A stretch of DNA of 64,000 nt. Origin: Thermogymnomonas acidicola JCM 13583 (lineage in GTDB: Archaea; Thermoplasmatota; Thermoplasmata; Thermoplasmatales; Thermoplasmataceae). A program made the position numbers and the translations under genes. Below the pieces are notes generated by a model, which was not told the DNA's origin, did no database searches, and was given only the letters and a program-made list of their open reading frames with translations. Of this stretch, positions 18,733 to 29,487 are shown in pieces (the stretch's first letter is position 1; every line of letters starts with the position of its first letter). The stretch covers positions 124,001-188,000 of the forward strand of contig NZ_BBCP01000002.1 of the NCBI RefSeq assembly GCF_001316105.1, in the 5' to 3' direction.

Positions 18733-19278
18733 CTATATATCTGTGGACTGTGCCCACGAAGAGAGGCGACTGTATGCCATTATGTTCGCCTCGCTCAAGA
18801 CCTTCCTGAGCACACTTACACCGGCTTTCTGGCCCTGGTCACCATAAGTGTCTCCAACTAGCTCGAAGCACACCACTGGCCTAACACCTATGTCGAAGAG
18901 CTGCATCGAGAACATCACCACAGAGGCTGAGGTCTCCACGCCAGTGACGAGCACTTCCCGAATCGCGTTTTCCCTGAGCCACACAGAGAGCTCTGCTGTC
19001 AGTGGGCTGTAGGTGTTGTGCCAGAACACAGGATAGCGTGAGAAATCGAACTCCTGCATAAGTTGCCTGTCACCCTGTTCCCTAAAGCCTGGCCACCACT
19101 CCATGAAACTCCTGAATGGTGAGATTTCATCGTTCTTGAAGGCGCACACAGCCACCGGAAGCCCGCTAAATGCCTCCGTGCGAAGCAGGTCTGCAACCCT
19201 TATCAGCGCAACAACCGTTGACCTGCACCTGAGCCCTCCTGCGGGTCTATGATGACGACGGCCTTCGTGTGCCACCAC
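18733..19278 (-). CDS. Isochorismatase-like protein with Ser at the catalytic Cys position
   Basis: The conserved core reads AVVIIDPQEG near the start (catalytic Asp), LRTEAFSGLPVAVCAFKND, DRQLMQEFDFSRYPVFWHN and VLVTGVETSASVVMFSMQL. In isochorismatase-like hydrolases the last box is GxxTxxCV with a nucleophilic Cys; here codon TCT gives Ser. Hydrolysis by the usual thioester route would not work, so the protein may be catalytically altered or non-enzymatic. A frame break near 19215 separates the first 25 residues from the rest. The start (GTG at 19278) is a best guess. It overlaps the end of the NCS1 permease gene upstream, suggesting joint transcription and a link to uptake of a nucleobase-like compound. 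Confidence 0.65.
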   Translation of the reverse strand: MVAHEGRRHHRPAGGLRCRSTVVALIRVADLLRTEAFSGLPVAVCAFKNDEISPFRSFMEWWPGFREQGDRQLMQEFDFSRYPVFWHNTYSPLTAELSVWLRENAIREVLVTGVETSASVVMFSMQLFDIGVRPVVCFELVGDTYGDQGQKAGVSVLRKVLSEANIMAYSRLSSWAQSTDI

Positions 19279-20639
19279 CTCCGAGGAGCACGAGAGAAAG
19301 AACAAGAGAGACGAAAGAGCCCAGCAGTACACCTGCATCGGAATTCCTGAAGATTCCTGTGGCAAGGGGGGGCCCAGTGAAGAACGGAGACGAGGAGAGG
19401 AGGAAGGCCACTGCCGTTCCGATGAGCCAGGAAAGCAGGGGGGGCCTGGCAGGGCCATGTACCCGCACCCTCCCAGAGAGGAGTGTGTGTACCACCATGA
19501 CCATGCTCCATGGTCCAGCCCAGTCACCAAGCAGGCTCAAAAACGACTCGAAAGACCCCAGGAAACTCCTCAGGGAGAGGAGTATGAAGCTGCACCTGCC
19601 CCCGGACACAGCGGCGTCGATCCAGACGCTCCTGTACCTCGCATTCTCAGGCCAAGGAGCAACAGGTTGAGGCCAGATGAGTAGGCGTTCATTATGTTTG
19701 TGCTCGTGTTCATACCGAACCCCCCCAGGACATAGTAGACGGCAAGGAACCATGCCGGCATTAGGGAGCCTATGAGCAGGAAGGGGGGGTTAGAGGAACT
19801 GGCTATCTCTTCCCTAGACACGAGGAGGAAGCCGAGCATCGAGAGGGCGAACAAAGGCAGGAAAGCCCCGATCAGTGGTACAGGACTACTTTCTTCTCAC
19901 TTGTCCCCCCCAGTGGCAGGTACCTGCTGTAGTCAGATGCGTAGTTCACCCAGCCCAGTGTAGTGCCTGAAAATATGAACGTGACAGCAGACACGAATGC
20001 GCCAGGGCCAGCCCCCCCTGGACTGTCCAGAAATGCATAGTCCACGTGTGGCCAGAGGAAGAGTATCACAGGTACGGTCAAGAGGCCGAACGTGTACGAG
20101 GCATACTTCTGGAAGGAGGATACGGTTGCGTGCCCAAAAATAGGCCACACAAAGGTTGCAGCCAGCGATACCGGGAGTGAGACCGAGACCGCTTCCAGGT
20201 AACCGAACCCAAGGAGGCGCTGGAACAGCGTGGTGAGCAGGAGAGTGCCCACACACATTAGCGCAGTCTCCCAGCCGAGGACTGTCAGGTACGAGAAGAG
20301 CGTGGGCAGTATGTTGCCCCTCCTCCCGAAGACCACGGACGAGGAGACCATCATTGTCGATCCCTGCCTCACACCCGGCAGGGAGAGGATGCCAACAATG
20401 ACGAATGTGAGGAGGCCTGTACCTATGGCAGCTACAGCCTGCCAGAAGTTAAGGCCAAGTGAGGCCACAACTGCACCGTACACTATGTTGAGGATGCCAA
20501 GGTTGCTGGCAAACCACAGGTAGAAGAGCTCGCGTGCATGGCCGTGCCTGTGTTCCACGGGCACTGACTCTATGCCTGCACTCTCGATCCTCAGTGGCCT
20601 GTCATCAAAATCAACCATATGGAACCACTGTCCGAACAT
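19247..20639 (-). CDS. NCS1-family permease (nucleobase/allantoin/hydantoin type)
   Basis: Joined frames give about 460 residues with roughly 12 membrane segments. Family marks are LWFASNLGILNIVYGAV, the loop LPGVRQGSTMMVSSSVVFGR with RRGNILP, LGWETALMCVG, and WVNYASDYSRYLPLG. NCS1 proteins import cytosine, uracil, allantoin, hydantoins or thiamine with a cation. After the DYSRYLP box the frame breaks near 19880 and again further on (segments FALSMLGFLLVS, FGMNTSTNIMNAYSSGLN and GSFVSLVLSLVLL). ATG 20639 is the longest start; ATG 20618 is also possible. The gene is divergent from the acylase gene at 20752. The substrate is not readable from sequence. Confidence 0.78.
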
Positions 20640-20721
20640 GTGTTCGACATATTAATACATAATGTTCCCTTCAACTGCGGTCTGTGATCGCTACGGCATG
20701 TATTTAAAAGAGTGGGGGAGT

Positions 20722-20731
20722 TTTATTTAAC
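20722..20731 (+). promoter_or_regulatory. TATA box of the acylase gene
   Basis: TTTTATTTAA is centred about 25 nt before GTG 20752, consistent with a leaderless transcript and with that GTG as the true start. Confidence 0.5.
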
Positions 20732-20751
20732 TGGTTTCAGTTAGGGCTACC

Positions 20752-23276
20752 GTGCGCAGAGAGGTCTATGTTGCTGCAGGTGCGGTGATTATAATCGTAG
20801 TGGTGGTTGTTGCATCGTTCACGCCACTCTTCACTATACTTAACCCCCCCAACAGCGGGGTAGAGCAGAACTCAAGGAACCTGGTGATAAAGAACGAGAC
20901 CTACTTCGTCCAGGGCCTACAGAGGCCTGTGGCTGTCATAGAGGACAGGTACGGCGTCTACCACATATACGCCGAGGACAACAACGATATGTTCCTGACG
21001 CTCGGGTTCCTGCAGGCTAAGGAGAGGCTCTTCCAGATGGAGCTCATTGCCCTTGCATCAATGGGCAGGCTCCAGTACCTGCTCGGAAGTGGCTACGCCA
21101 ACTACGACAGGTTCCAGACGCTCGTTGGGGGGGTGCCGGTGACAGCACAGAAGGACTGGCAGGAAATGCTGGGCAACGCGACAGTAAACGCCACCGATGC
21201 CGAGAGCGTGCAGGCACTTGAGGCCTATTCGGAGGGCATAAACGACTACATAAACTACTCGCTGGCCCACAACCTCCTACCACTGGAGTTCAAGCTCCTT
21301 GGCAAGAAGCCCCTTTACTGGAACCCGGTGTTCTCCATCGCCATTCAGGAATACATGATACAGGTCCTAGAGTTCAGCGATGACCCCCCCCTGCTCTACA
21401 GCCTCATGTACAGCAGGATGGGGCCGGCGATAAACTCGATCATACCGCCCTTCAACCCCCCCATACAGACATACTACTACGCCGGCTACTCAGGAGAACC
21501 GAACAGTACCGTGCTCGCGATATCGGAGAACAACTACATGGTAAACAACACGGTGCAGTCGCTTGCGCTCAGACTGGCGGAGGAGTGGGACCCGCTCAAC
21601 CTCCTCGGTACCAACCCGCCGGAGCACAGCAACGAGTGGGTCGTGGCCGGGAACAGGACGTCCACCGGGCACCCGATCCTTGTGGGCGGCCCCCCCGTGC
21701 TCTCCTTCACCCTCCCCCCCTCCATTTGGTTCCAGGTGCAGCTCACAGACCCGTACTACAAAGTCTACGGCGTTGTGCTGCCCGGTGAACCCGCAGTCAT
21801 AATAGGGCACAACGAAAACATCGCGTGGACTCTTACGGATACAGAGGCGATATCCTGGGGGGGCACCTTCTTCTTCGTGCAGACCGTGAGGGATGGGCAG
21901 TACCTGTGGAACGGCACCATGCACCCCCTCACACACTACCATGTGAACGGCATGACCGTGAACTGGACGAACCTGGGGGGGCCGGTGATGGTGCAGGACG
22001 GCTCGACTGCCCTGGTCATGGACTGGATGGGGGGGAACAGGTTCAGCAACGACCTCGGAGCGCTCCTCGGTGTCATGAGGGCCTCCAACTACACGCAGTT
22101 CAGGGACGCCCTCTCCATCTGGGAGGCGCCATACCAAAACTTCGCTTTCGCTGACAGCAGCACCATTGCTGACATATCGCCCGGTTATTATCCTGTCTTC
22201 GCAGACAGCAGCGGCCTGCCGTACAACCCCCCCAACGGCATCATGCCCGGGAACGGAACTGAGTACATTGTTTCCTCCATACCTTACAGCATGGTGCCCC
22301 AGCCGTCGACCCCCCCGCAAGCGGCTTCATAGTCAGTTCGAACCAGAGGCAGGTGGGGGCCGGCATACCCGTACTGGTTCGGGGGATACGATGAGCTTCT
22401 CACCAGGGTTCAGGGCCCAGCTGGAGGTGGACTACCTGGAGGACCACACAGAGCTGACACTCCGGGACATGATGACGCTGCAGTCCGAGAACTTCACGGA
22501 TACGCAGGCGGAACTGCTCCTCCCGCATATCGAGGCTAACCTCTCTTCCTCCATGAACGCAAGCGTCGAGGACGCGCTCTCCATACTCTCCGGCTGGAAC
22601 TACAGCATGGAGCCCTCATCGAAGGCCGCAAGCGTCTGGTTCTTCTCTTACATGTATATCTTCAACGACACCTTCAGCCACATATTCGAGGACTATGGAA
22701 TATACCCTGCATACAGGAGCGTCCTGAACGTCAGCGGCATGGGCGGCAGCTTCCTAAACACGATAGGGATACCATCGCTCGGCCTCGCACTGACGGAGAT
22801 GCTCATCACAGGGCATGGACTTCCCGGACTGGGGGATGAACGTGACGCAGGTCGAGGTGCAGGGAGTGGAGCAGGCCATGCACTACCTCTACAGCATGTA
22901 CCCGGATGGGAACTTCACCTGGTCCCACTTCTACGGCTTCCAGTTCCCCCCCAGCATCCTAGGCATTAAGTCAATAAGTGTGGGCCCGGTTACCGTTGGG
23001 GGAGATTACAACACCCCCCCAACGACGCGCCTGGAGTTGGCCCCCTATAACTTCCCAGCGTCAGGGCAGAGCTTCAAGATGGTGGTGAACCTGGCCAACA
23101 TATCCGATTCCTTCGGGATCTACCCGGGCGGGCAGAGCGGTAATCCAGCCAGCACACAGTATGCAAACTACATCAATGACTGGGCCAACGGTACCTATCT
23201 GCCACTGCTCTATTACCCCCCCAGCTACGACGTGTTCCCTTCCAGGGACATAATGGCGGAGATAAGCATACTGTGA
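20752..23276 (+). CDS. Penicillin-acylase family Ntn hydrolase, membrane-anchored or secreted
   Basis: About 840 residues after joining frames. A hydrophobic N-terminal segment (AAGAVIIIVVVVVASF) exports or anchors it. The alpha part has RPVAVIEDRYGVYHIYAED and LGFLQAKERLFQME. The autocatalytic junction is at HSNEWVVAGNRTSTGHPIL, where the Ser before Asn-Glu-Trp would become the N-terminal nucleophile. The beta part continues with PGEPAVIIGHNENIAWTLTD, then NQRQVG, YPYWFG, FRAQLEVDYL and the C-terminal IYPGGQSGNPASTQY. Frame breaks cluster at the C7 run 22311, G5 runs near 22353 and 22380, and near 22820. Such enzymes hydrolyse N-acyl amides (penicillins, acyl-homoserine lactones, lipopeptides). 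The true substrate is unknown. Confidence 0.85.
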
Positions 23277-23277
23277 G

Positions 23278-23645
23278 GTGGTGGAAGTGAACAGGTACGC
23301 TTACCCGCTATCCTTCGGCGTTGCGGCAGCCCTCACATACCTTTTCCTTATGTCGCCCATCTGGTACCTTACCATCCTCGCTGGCCTTCTCTCCGCACTA
23401 CCGTTGTACGGAAAGCCAATACCTGTGGCCCTCTGCTCCATGGCCGGATCCGCGGTGGGGGGGCTGGCAGGTTACCTTTACCCCCCCTCATACAGGATGG
23501 CCTGGGCAGGGAGATGGCTGTGGTGGGTGCCATTGCTGGCATATCCGGTGGTGTCCTCACTGCACTGGTCTTCGTGCTGACCATGGCAATGGCGGCTGGC
23601 GGCTCGCTGATAGGGAACTACGCCAGGTCGTTCGTCAATTTCTGA
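23278..23645 (+). CDS. Small integral membrane protein of unknown function
   Basis: Directly follows the acylase stop by one base (GTG 23278, with further in-frame GTG codons just after). About 120 residues with roughly four hydrophobic segments: YAYPLSFGVAAALTYLFL, LTILAGLLSALPLY, VALCSMAGSAVGGLAGYLY and, after a frame break near 23500, VVGAIAGISGGVLTALVFVL. It ends SLIGNYARSFVNF at TGA 23643-23645. The gly-rich helices suggest tight packing in the membrane. No family is recognised. The location implies co-expression with the acylase. Its end overlaps the end of the convergent gene by 11 bases. Confidence 0.6.
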
Positions 23646-24212
23646 TTTCCCTCCGTGCGCTGGAAAATGGAGACAGGAACATGGCCACAGTAACCGCGAG
23701 GGACACGTAGACCAGTGCGTCGAGGAGCTCTGCCAGGTTTTGCTGCCCGCTGGCCTCATAGAGGACTGCGAACGCCAGGACTATGAGGACCGAGAGGAGG
23801 AGGATAGGAAGGAGGAGGCTATCCTTCCCCCCCTCACACCCAGGCGCGGTGAGTAAAGGTGGGCGATGGGCATGCAGACCGCAGTGACCATGAAGGTCAC
23901 TGCAAGGAGGCTCGTGTTCGGGACGACGAGGTGCTCTGCCCTGACCAGTAACAGGCTCCCTGCGGAGAGGACCACCGCAGCGGTTGCCTTGTAGGCCAGG
24001 GAGTGCCTCCCGTGGAGGAGGTAACCGAGGAATGTGAAGAGGGATATGCCCCCGACTAGACCGGCGAACAGGTACGGGAACTGGTTGGTGTAGCCGAGGA
24101 GGTATATCAGGTAATAGGCATAGCCCTCAGTGAGAATAAGGGAGGAGGAGAGGAGTGATGCAGCCACAGGAAACGGAATGCCACGGAGGATCGATGTTGC
24201 CCTACCTTCCAT
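23635..24212 (-). CDS. Polytopic membrane protein of unknown function
   Basis: About 190 residues from ATG 24212 (MEGRATSILRGIPFPVAASL). Five or six hydrophobic segments are visible, for example FPYLFAGLVGGISLFTFLGY, AAVVLSAGSLLLV and SLLAVTFMVTAVCMPIAHLY. After a frame break at the C7 run near 23826, where VRGKDSLLLP expects C5, the frame continues with ILLLSVLIVLAFAVLY and ends FSSARREIRN. The start overlaps the end of the secreted phosphoesterase gene by 11 bases, so the two are probably co-translated. No family is recognised. Confidence 0.6.
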
Positions 24213-25705
24213 GGCCACCCCCCCTCCGCCTGAGATACCCGGCAGTAGCAACTGCCACCTGGACCAGGACTATAATGCCATAGAAGAGAGGCTGCTCATA
24301 GAACGGTATTATATAAGTGTCCTTCTGCACGAAGACCGTGGAATTGACCCGGGAGAGATTGAAGTCCGAGCTGCCGTACCTTGCGTAGGGCAGCTGCGAG
24401 AACGGTATCTGAGGCTCCAAGGGGAAGAGGGAGGTGAAGTTGTAGCCTGATGTATTGTTGACAGGCCTGAAGTATATGGTTTCCGGGACCGGGAAACCCT
24501 CCTGTGCGCCGAATACGATCGGTGGCCTTGCGGTGTAGTTGCCCCCCCTGTACTCATGGGTGAAGTCGAACATGTCGATGGGTATGTTGGAGAGCGCCAC
24601 CAGGCGGTTCAGTGCCGGGAGTCTCCAGTTGTAGTCGATGAAGGCTATGAGGGAGGTGTGCGTCATCAGGGTGCCAGATATGTAGTCCTCCTTTGCATAC
24701 GGCGATATGACGATAAGGGGCACCCTGAAGCCCAGCTGCACGCCGCCTATGGAGGGCGGGGGCACCTGGTCATAGTACCCTCCGAACTCGTCATAGGTTA
24801 TGAATATGGCAGTGCTGTTCCACTCGGGGGCTCCTCTCAAGGAGGTCCACAACATAAAGCAGGAAGAGTTCGCCGTTGAGCACGTTGTCTGGGGGGCCCT
24901 GGTCATCGAAGGAGCCCTGGGAGTAGAGGTAGCTGACGGCTGGCAGGTCGCCGTTCCTGGCCTCCTGCACGAACTGTGCCCAGGACTGGATGTTCTGCCT
25001 GTGCTCCGCCAGGCCCTGCACGATGGCCAGCTCCGGAAACGGCATAGATGCATTCATTATGTAGAAGCCCCCCCAGGATATGCCGTAGTGCTGCAGCTCA
25101 CCGAAGATCGTTTCGCTGAAAGGCACGTACGGGGGGGGCGGGCCGTAGTCGTTGATGACGGGCGAGAACCCGGCTATGTAGTAGAGGTGGTTCGGCATGC
25201 TCTCTGATATCTGCGGCGCGAAGTAGTTGTCCGCAATTGCGTACTCCTCTGCAAAGTCCCACTCAGGCGCCATCTGGTCAGCAGTGTAGTATGTGAGCGA
25301 CTGGGGGCCGCTGCCCTGCAGGAAGCCGTCCATCTTCCCGTGGGCCCAGTCTATGTGGTACTGCACGTAGCCCTCATAGGGATCGGGTGTGGTGAAGCAC
25401 CCATAGGGCACCTGGTGCAGCATTGACAGTATCGAGGTGTTGTTGAGCAGGTTCAGCGGTCTGGAGAGCTGCGATGACAGTGTGGCGTTTCCGGTGAACC
25501 GGTTTTCCGGGAATATTTCGAACATGTTGTCGAAGCTGTGGTTTTCCAGGAATATGTTCACGACATGCCTTATCGGCGTCCTTGTGCTGTTCTCACCTGC
25601 AGCGTATGCCTGTGCATACCCTTCATGGACGCCCTGGACCCGGAGCCCTCCGGGGATGGCGGCGGACAGGATGAGCAGGGCTGCGAGGATGCAGGTCCAC
25701 TTCAT
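24202..25705 (-). CDS. Secreted phosphoesterase (phospholipase C / acid phosphatase family)
   Basis: About 500 residues with an N-terminal signal (CILAALLILSAAIPGGL) and a C-terminal membrane anchor (IIVLVQVAVATAGYL before RRRG). It has the phosphoesterase family opening HVVNIFLENHSFDNMF, ADNYFAPQISESMPNHLY, and FITYDEFGGYYDQVPPP with the metal-binding Asp-Glu, then VPLIVISPYAK and GTLMTHTSLIAFIDYNW. This is the PF04185-type alkaline-phosphatase-like fold that cleaves phosphate esters or phospholipids outside the cell. One frame break at the G5/C5 run near 24827 (LERSPEWNSTA expects four). The TATA box ATTATATAAAA (about 25728-25738) fits a leaderless ATG 25705. Confidence 0.85.
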
Positions 25706-25959
25706 GCCATTTGCCAGTCATATTTTTTATATAATATTTGGCAGCCGTGAGTGTAGGACACAGTGTCCCATCACAACCAGGTGTGATGGAACCTTTCCAT
25801 GGGGCTGCATGACCGCCAGAACTCTTGTGGTGCGCACACCCGGACTTGCCCGTCAATCCCATCCAGGTATCCGTTTCCCCCCCATGATGGGCTGTTAAGG
25901 AACTTTATTAGCAGCTGTTCGCATAATGCATCAAATCAGTTCAACCGGATGGTGATGGA

Positions 25960-27511
25960 TTGGACAGAACTGGTCTCGCCGTCCTGGGGATAGACCTCGG
26001 GACATCTTCAGTGAAGGCTGCCGTGTTCGATGCGTCCGGTGGGCTCCTATCCTCTTCCGTCAGGCCATACGGCATCAGGGTGGACAGCTCCGGCATGGCA
26101 GAGCAGGACCCCCCCAGGGACTGGGTGAGGGCGAGCATCGATGCTGTGAGGGACGCACTTGACGGTGCCGGGAATGTCAGGGTAAGGGCCATAGGCCTCA
26201 CCGGGCAGTGGTCCGGAACTGTGCCCGTTGACAGTAACACCGAACCCCTAGCAACGCCATAATCTGGATGGACACCAGGGGGGGTGCACGGGCAGTGAGG
26301 AGGCTCGCAGGTGGCTTCCCATCCCTGGGCGGCTACAGGGTCGACAAGCTTGTCCGTTGGATCAGGATAACAGGCGGCGCACCCGCGATGTCAGGCAAGG
26401 ACTCGCTTGCCCACGTCCTCTACCTCAAGGAGGAGGAGCCGGACAGATACAGGGAGGCATGGAAGTTCCTTGAGCCAAGGACTTCCTCGCTGCCAGGCTC
26501 ACCGGTTCAGTGAAGGCGTCCTGGGACAACATAGCTCTCATGTGGTGCACCGACAACAGGAACCCTGGCAATGTCATGTACGATAAGGGCCTTGTGAGGC
26601 TCGCTGGACTGCAGATGGACAAGCTGCCGGAGATAGTCAGCCCGGCAGACGCGGTGGGCGGCCTCTCCAGAGAGATGGCCGGCGAGCTGGGGGGGCTGGG
26701 CGAGGGGGGGCTGCCGGTGATCTCCGGGGGGGGCGGCGACATGCAGTGTTCCCTGATAGGCTCAGGCTGCACACAGGAGGGTGAGGCCCTCCTCTACCTG
26801 GGCACCTCCTCGTGGATAACGTCGCACGTGAAGAGGAAAAAGACAGATGTGGCCCACAACATCGCCTCCCTGCCAGCAGCGCTCCCTGGCCTCTACTTCC
26901 TGGCCGCGGAGCAGGAGAACGCAGGCTCCTGCCTTGAGTTCGCCTGCGACCTCCTGGGCCTGAAGGGAGACTATGGGCGCGTACACGAGGCCGTAGCAGC
27001 TTCCGGGGAAAGCGGTGCGATCTTTCTACCATGGCTCATGGGCGAGAGGGCGCCGGTGGAGGAGCCCTGGCTGAGAGGCGGCATCTTCAACGTCTCCCTC
27101 TCCACAGGGAAGGGAGAGGTTATTAGGTCCGTGATGGAGGGTGTTGCCCTCAACTCCAGGTGGTTGCTCGGGCCAGTGGATGCATTCCTTGGGACAAGGT
27201 CTGAACCACTCAGGATGGCTGGGGGGGCTGCGCGCTCTCTCCAGACTGGCCCCCAGATATATGCGGACGTGACTGGCAGGAGGGTACAGGTAGTCCGTGA
27301 TCCCAGGGAGGCAACTGTCAGGGGGGGCGCAGCGATGCTCGCGGCCATGTCCACTGGCCTCGCTGACATGGATGCGGTGAGGAGGTGCTGCTTGCCATAC
27401 AGGGAGTTCAGGCCCTCCGGTAAAGACTACTCGGAGAGGTACGAGGTGTTCTTGGAGCTCTACAGGAAACTCAGGAGGGAGATGAGGAGGATGAACTCGC
27501 GTCAGGTGTAG
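25960..27511 (+). CDS. FGGY-family carbohydrate kinase (xylulokinase-like)
   Basis: TTG 25960 is preceded by GGTGAT three bases upstream, the same arrangement as the sugar-binding protein gene at 41625. Domain one opens LGIDLGTSSVKAAVFDASG (phosphate loop), then AIGLTGQWSGTVPVD and NAIIWMDTRGGARAVRR. After KDFLAARLTGSVKASWDN comes domain two with LYLGTSSWITSHV, IFLPWLMGERAPVEEPWLRG, SVMEGVALNSRWLL, and the adenosine-site MAGGAARSLQTGPQIYADV. About 515 residues, the family size. Frame breaks lie near 26250 and 26490, where one C seems missing. It phosphorylates a pentulose or similar sugar with ATP; xylulose is a guess. Its end overlaps the convergent PLP enzyme gene by 10 bases. Confidence 0.83.
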
Positions 27512-28890
27512 AGCCACTCCACTATGTCCTTAAGGAAAGCGTCCACCTGCTCCGCAGGCAAGGACATGGCTGTTCCGTATACAGGGGCCATGCCTGCGGT
27601 GCTCCCAGCGTGCTTCGCCTGCACGGAGGCCCAGGCCAGGTCTTCCAAGAATTTTCCAGTGACCTCGCCGCTGACGTGCCTCATGGTGAGGGCTATGTGG
27701 AACGCGGGTGGGTCGATGAGGCCGCTGAGCATCCACCCCCTGCTGCCCATCAGGTCCATTATGGCGTGCGGGTTCCTGTCATCGGAGGTGAAGGCGATGA
27801 CCCAGAGAGGCTTACCCAGCACCCTGATCCCGTCCACAGACCTGGCGCCCTCCACGATCCTCTTTCCGGCCTCCAGGATCCTCTTTGAGGCCTCCCTGTA
27901 GCCCCTCCTCCCCCCCCATGAGCCTCATGACCGCCCATGCGGCTGCTATTGGGTACCCGGGGCGGCTGCCGGCCATCGTGGGTGTGAAGTATATGCCGCC
28001 CTGCCACTTGCCCGTCGCGTATAGCTGCTCCTTGAACAGCTCCGGCTCCCTGTAGAGGACAACAGAGGTGCCCTTGGGTGCGAAGCCGTACTTGTGCGTG
28101 TCCATGGATATGGATGTGACGCCAGGCAGCTCGAAGTCGAACCTGCCAGAGTAATAACCGAGCTCCCTTGCCCAGGGCATTATGAACCCGCCCAGGCAGG
28201 CGTCCACGTGCATCCCGATGCCGTGGTCCATGGCGACCTCCGAAAGGTCCTCTATCGGGTCAACGGCGCCGTGCGGGAAAGATGGGGGGGCGGAACCGAC
28301 AATTGCGACTGTGTTGCTGTTCACAGCCTCCTTGACCTTCTCCACGTCTGCCCTGAAGTCCCCGTCAAGGCCAACGAACCTAGGCCTGATGCAGAAGTAG
28401 TCACAGGCCTTGAGGAAGGCGGCGTGTGCGGACACCGGTAGGACCACCTCGGGCCTGTCTATCCCATTCTTTTTCCTGAAGTAGTCCCTGTAGGTCTTCA
28501 TGGCCAGCAGGATGCTCTCCGTGCCACCGGATGTGACAGACCCCCCCTGGTGAGCTCGTCGCCGTGCATTATGGAAGAGCACATCCTGACTATCTCCCTC
28601 TCGTACTTGGTCAGGCTGGGCCATATGTCCGGGTGGAGAGGGTTCGTCTGGGAATATATCCTGTAAACTCGCTCATAGAACCCCGTCATTTCATCCCCAC
28701 CATGGTACACTGCGCCTGATACCAGGCCCTGCTTCCAGCCCTTCTCCTCCTCCCTGGTGTAGGAGGACATCTCCTCCACTATGGTGTCCGCATCAGTGCC
28801 CTGCTCCGGGAGTTCGCTGATGGAACCTCTGGCCTCGTACGGTTTCATCTTCCTCTCTATCTGCTCAAGGAAGGAATCGCTGTCCGGCAT
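27502..28890 (-). CDS. PLP-dependent lyase/decarboxylase, sphingosine-1-phosphate-lyase-like
   Basis: About 460 residues in three frames. Marks of the S1P-lyase branch of group II decarboxylases: [29 protein letters not shown] and [16 protein letters not shown]. Then [48 protein letters not shown] and the PLP-binding Lys in [20 protein letters not shown]. The tail has [13 protein letters not shown]. Breaks lie at the C7 run 28543 (TRGSVTSGG expects five) and the C8 run near 27912. ATG 28890 has a TATA-like element about 25 nt upstream. Archaea lack sphingolipids, so the real substrate is more likely an amino acid or a phosphorylated amino alcohol. Confidence 0.82.
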
Positions 28891-29015
28891 GCAGGCAAAA
28901 GTCCAATGGCCTATTTTAGGGTTTCACATTTTTCCCGATTCCTTCTACCTTGTGTGCTGTGTGTGCCGGTATACGCGCCAAGGTGTGGAAAGTGTTATAG
29001 CACGACGCAGGATCA

Positions 29016-29487
29016 GTGGTGGCGTCCTTCTGCAGGGCGCAGGGCAGGTGTTCGGATTTGGAGTTCGGCACACTCGAGTACATGAGGGAGGTGCAAAGGG
29101 TAACGAACGGCGACAGCAGGTTCGCACAGATGATGTCCGGTAACGACGCATCGTTCACATTCGTGATGGAGGAGGAGCCTGAGAGGGGGCGTAGACAGGC
29201 CGGTCACTGTGGGCTATTCAGTCAGGGCAGGGAAGATCGATGACGTCTGGACAGGGAAGAGGGAAACTGACTACACGATCTCAGGAAAGTACTCAGTCTG
29301 GGTGAACCTGCTCCTCGGGAGGCAGACCGTCACGAGCGCGTTCCTCTCCAGGCGGCTGAGAGTTGATGGTGACTTCAACCGCATACTCAGGATGGTGCCT
29401 GCCACAGAACACTGGCTCACACTGCTCAGGAGGGTCGCCACCGAATTCCATGGAGATTACTCGAAGTTCAACCTGAAGGGTGAGTGA
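29016..29487 (+). CDS. SCP2-like (sterol-carrier-domain) protein
   Basis: About 157 residues starting at tandem GTG codons 29016/29019, 20-25 nt after a GTTATAG element. It has LEYMREVQRVTNGDSRFAQM, FTFVMEEEPERG, then after a break at the G5 run near 29185 (ERGVDRPVTVGYSV expects four) KIDDVWTGKRETDYTISGKY, ILRMVPATEHWL and a C-terminal helix. The alternating strands followed by the VWVNLLLGRQT helix fit the SCP2 fold, a hydrophobic-ligand pocket. Its TGA overlaps the GTG of the TPP enzyme gene (GTGA), indicating a functional pair. The ligand is unknown. Confidence 0.6.
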
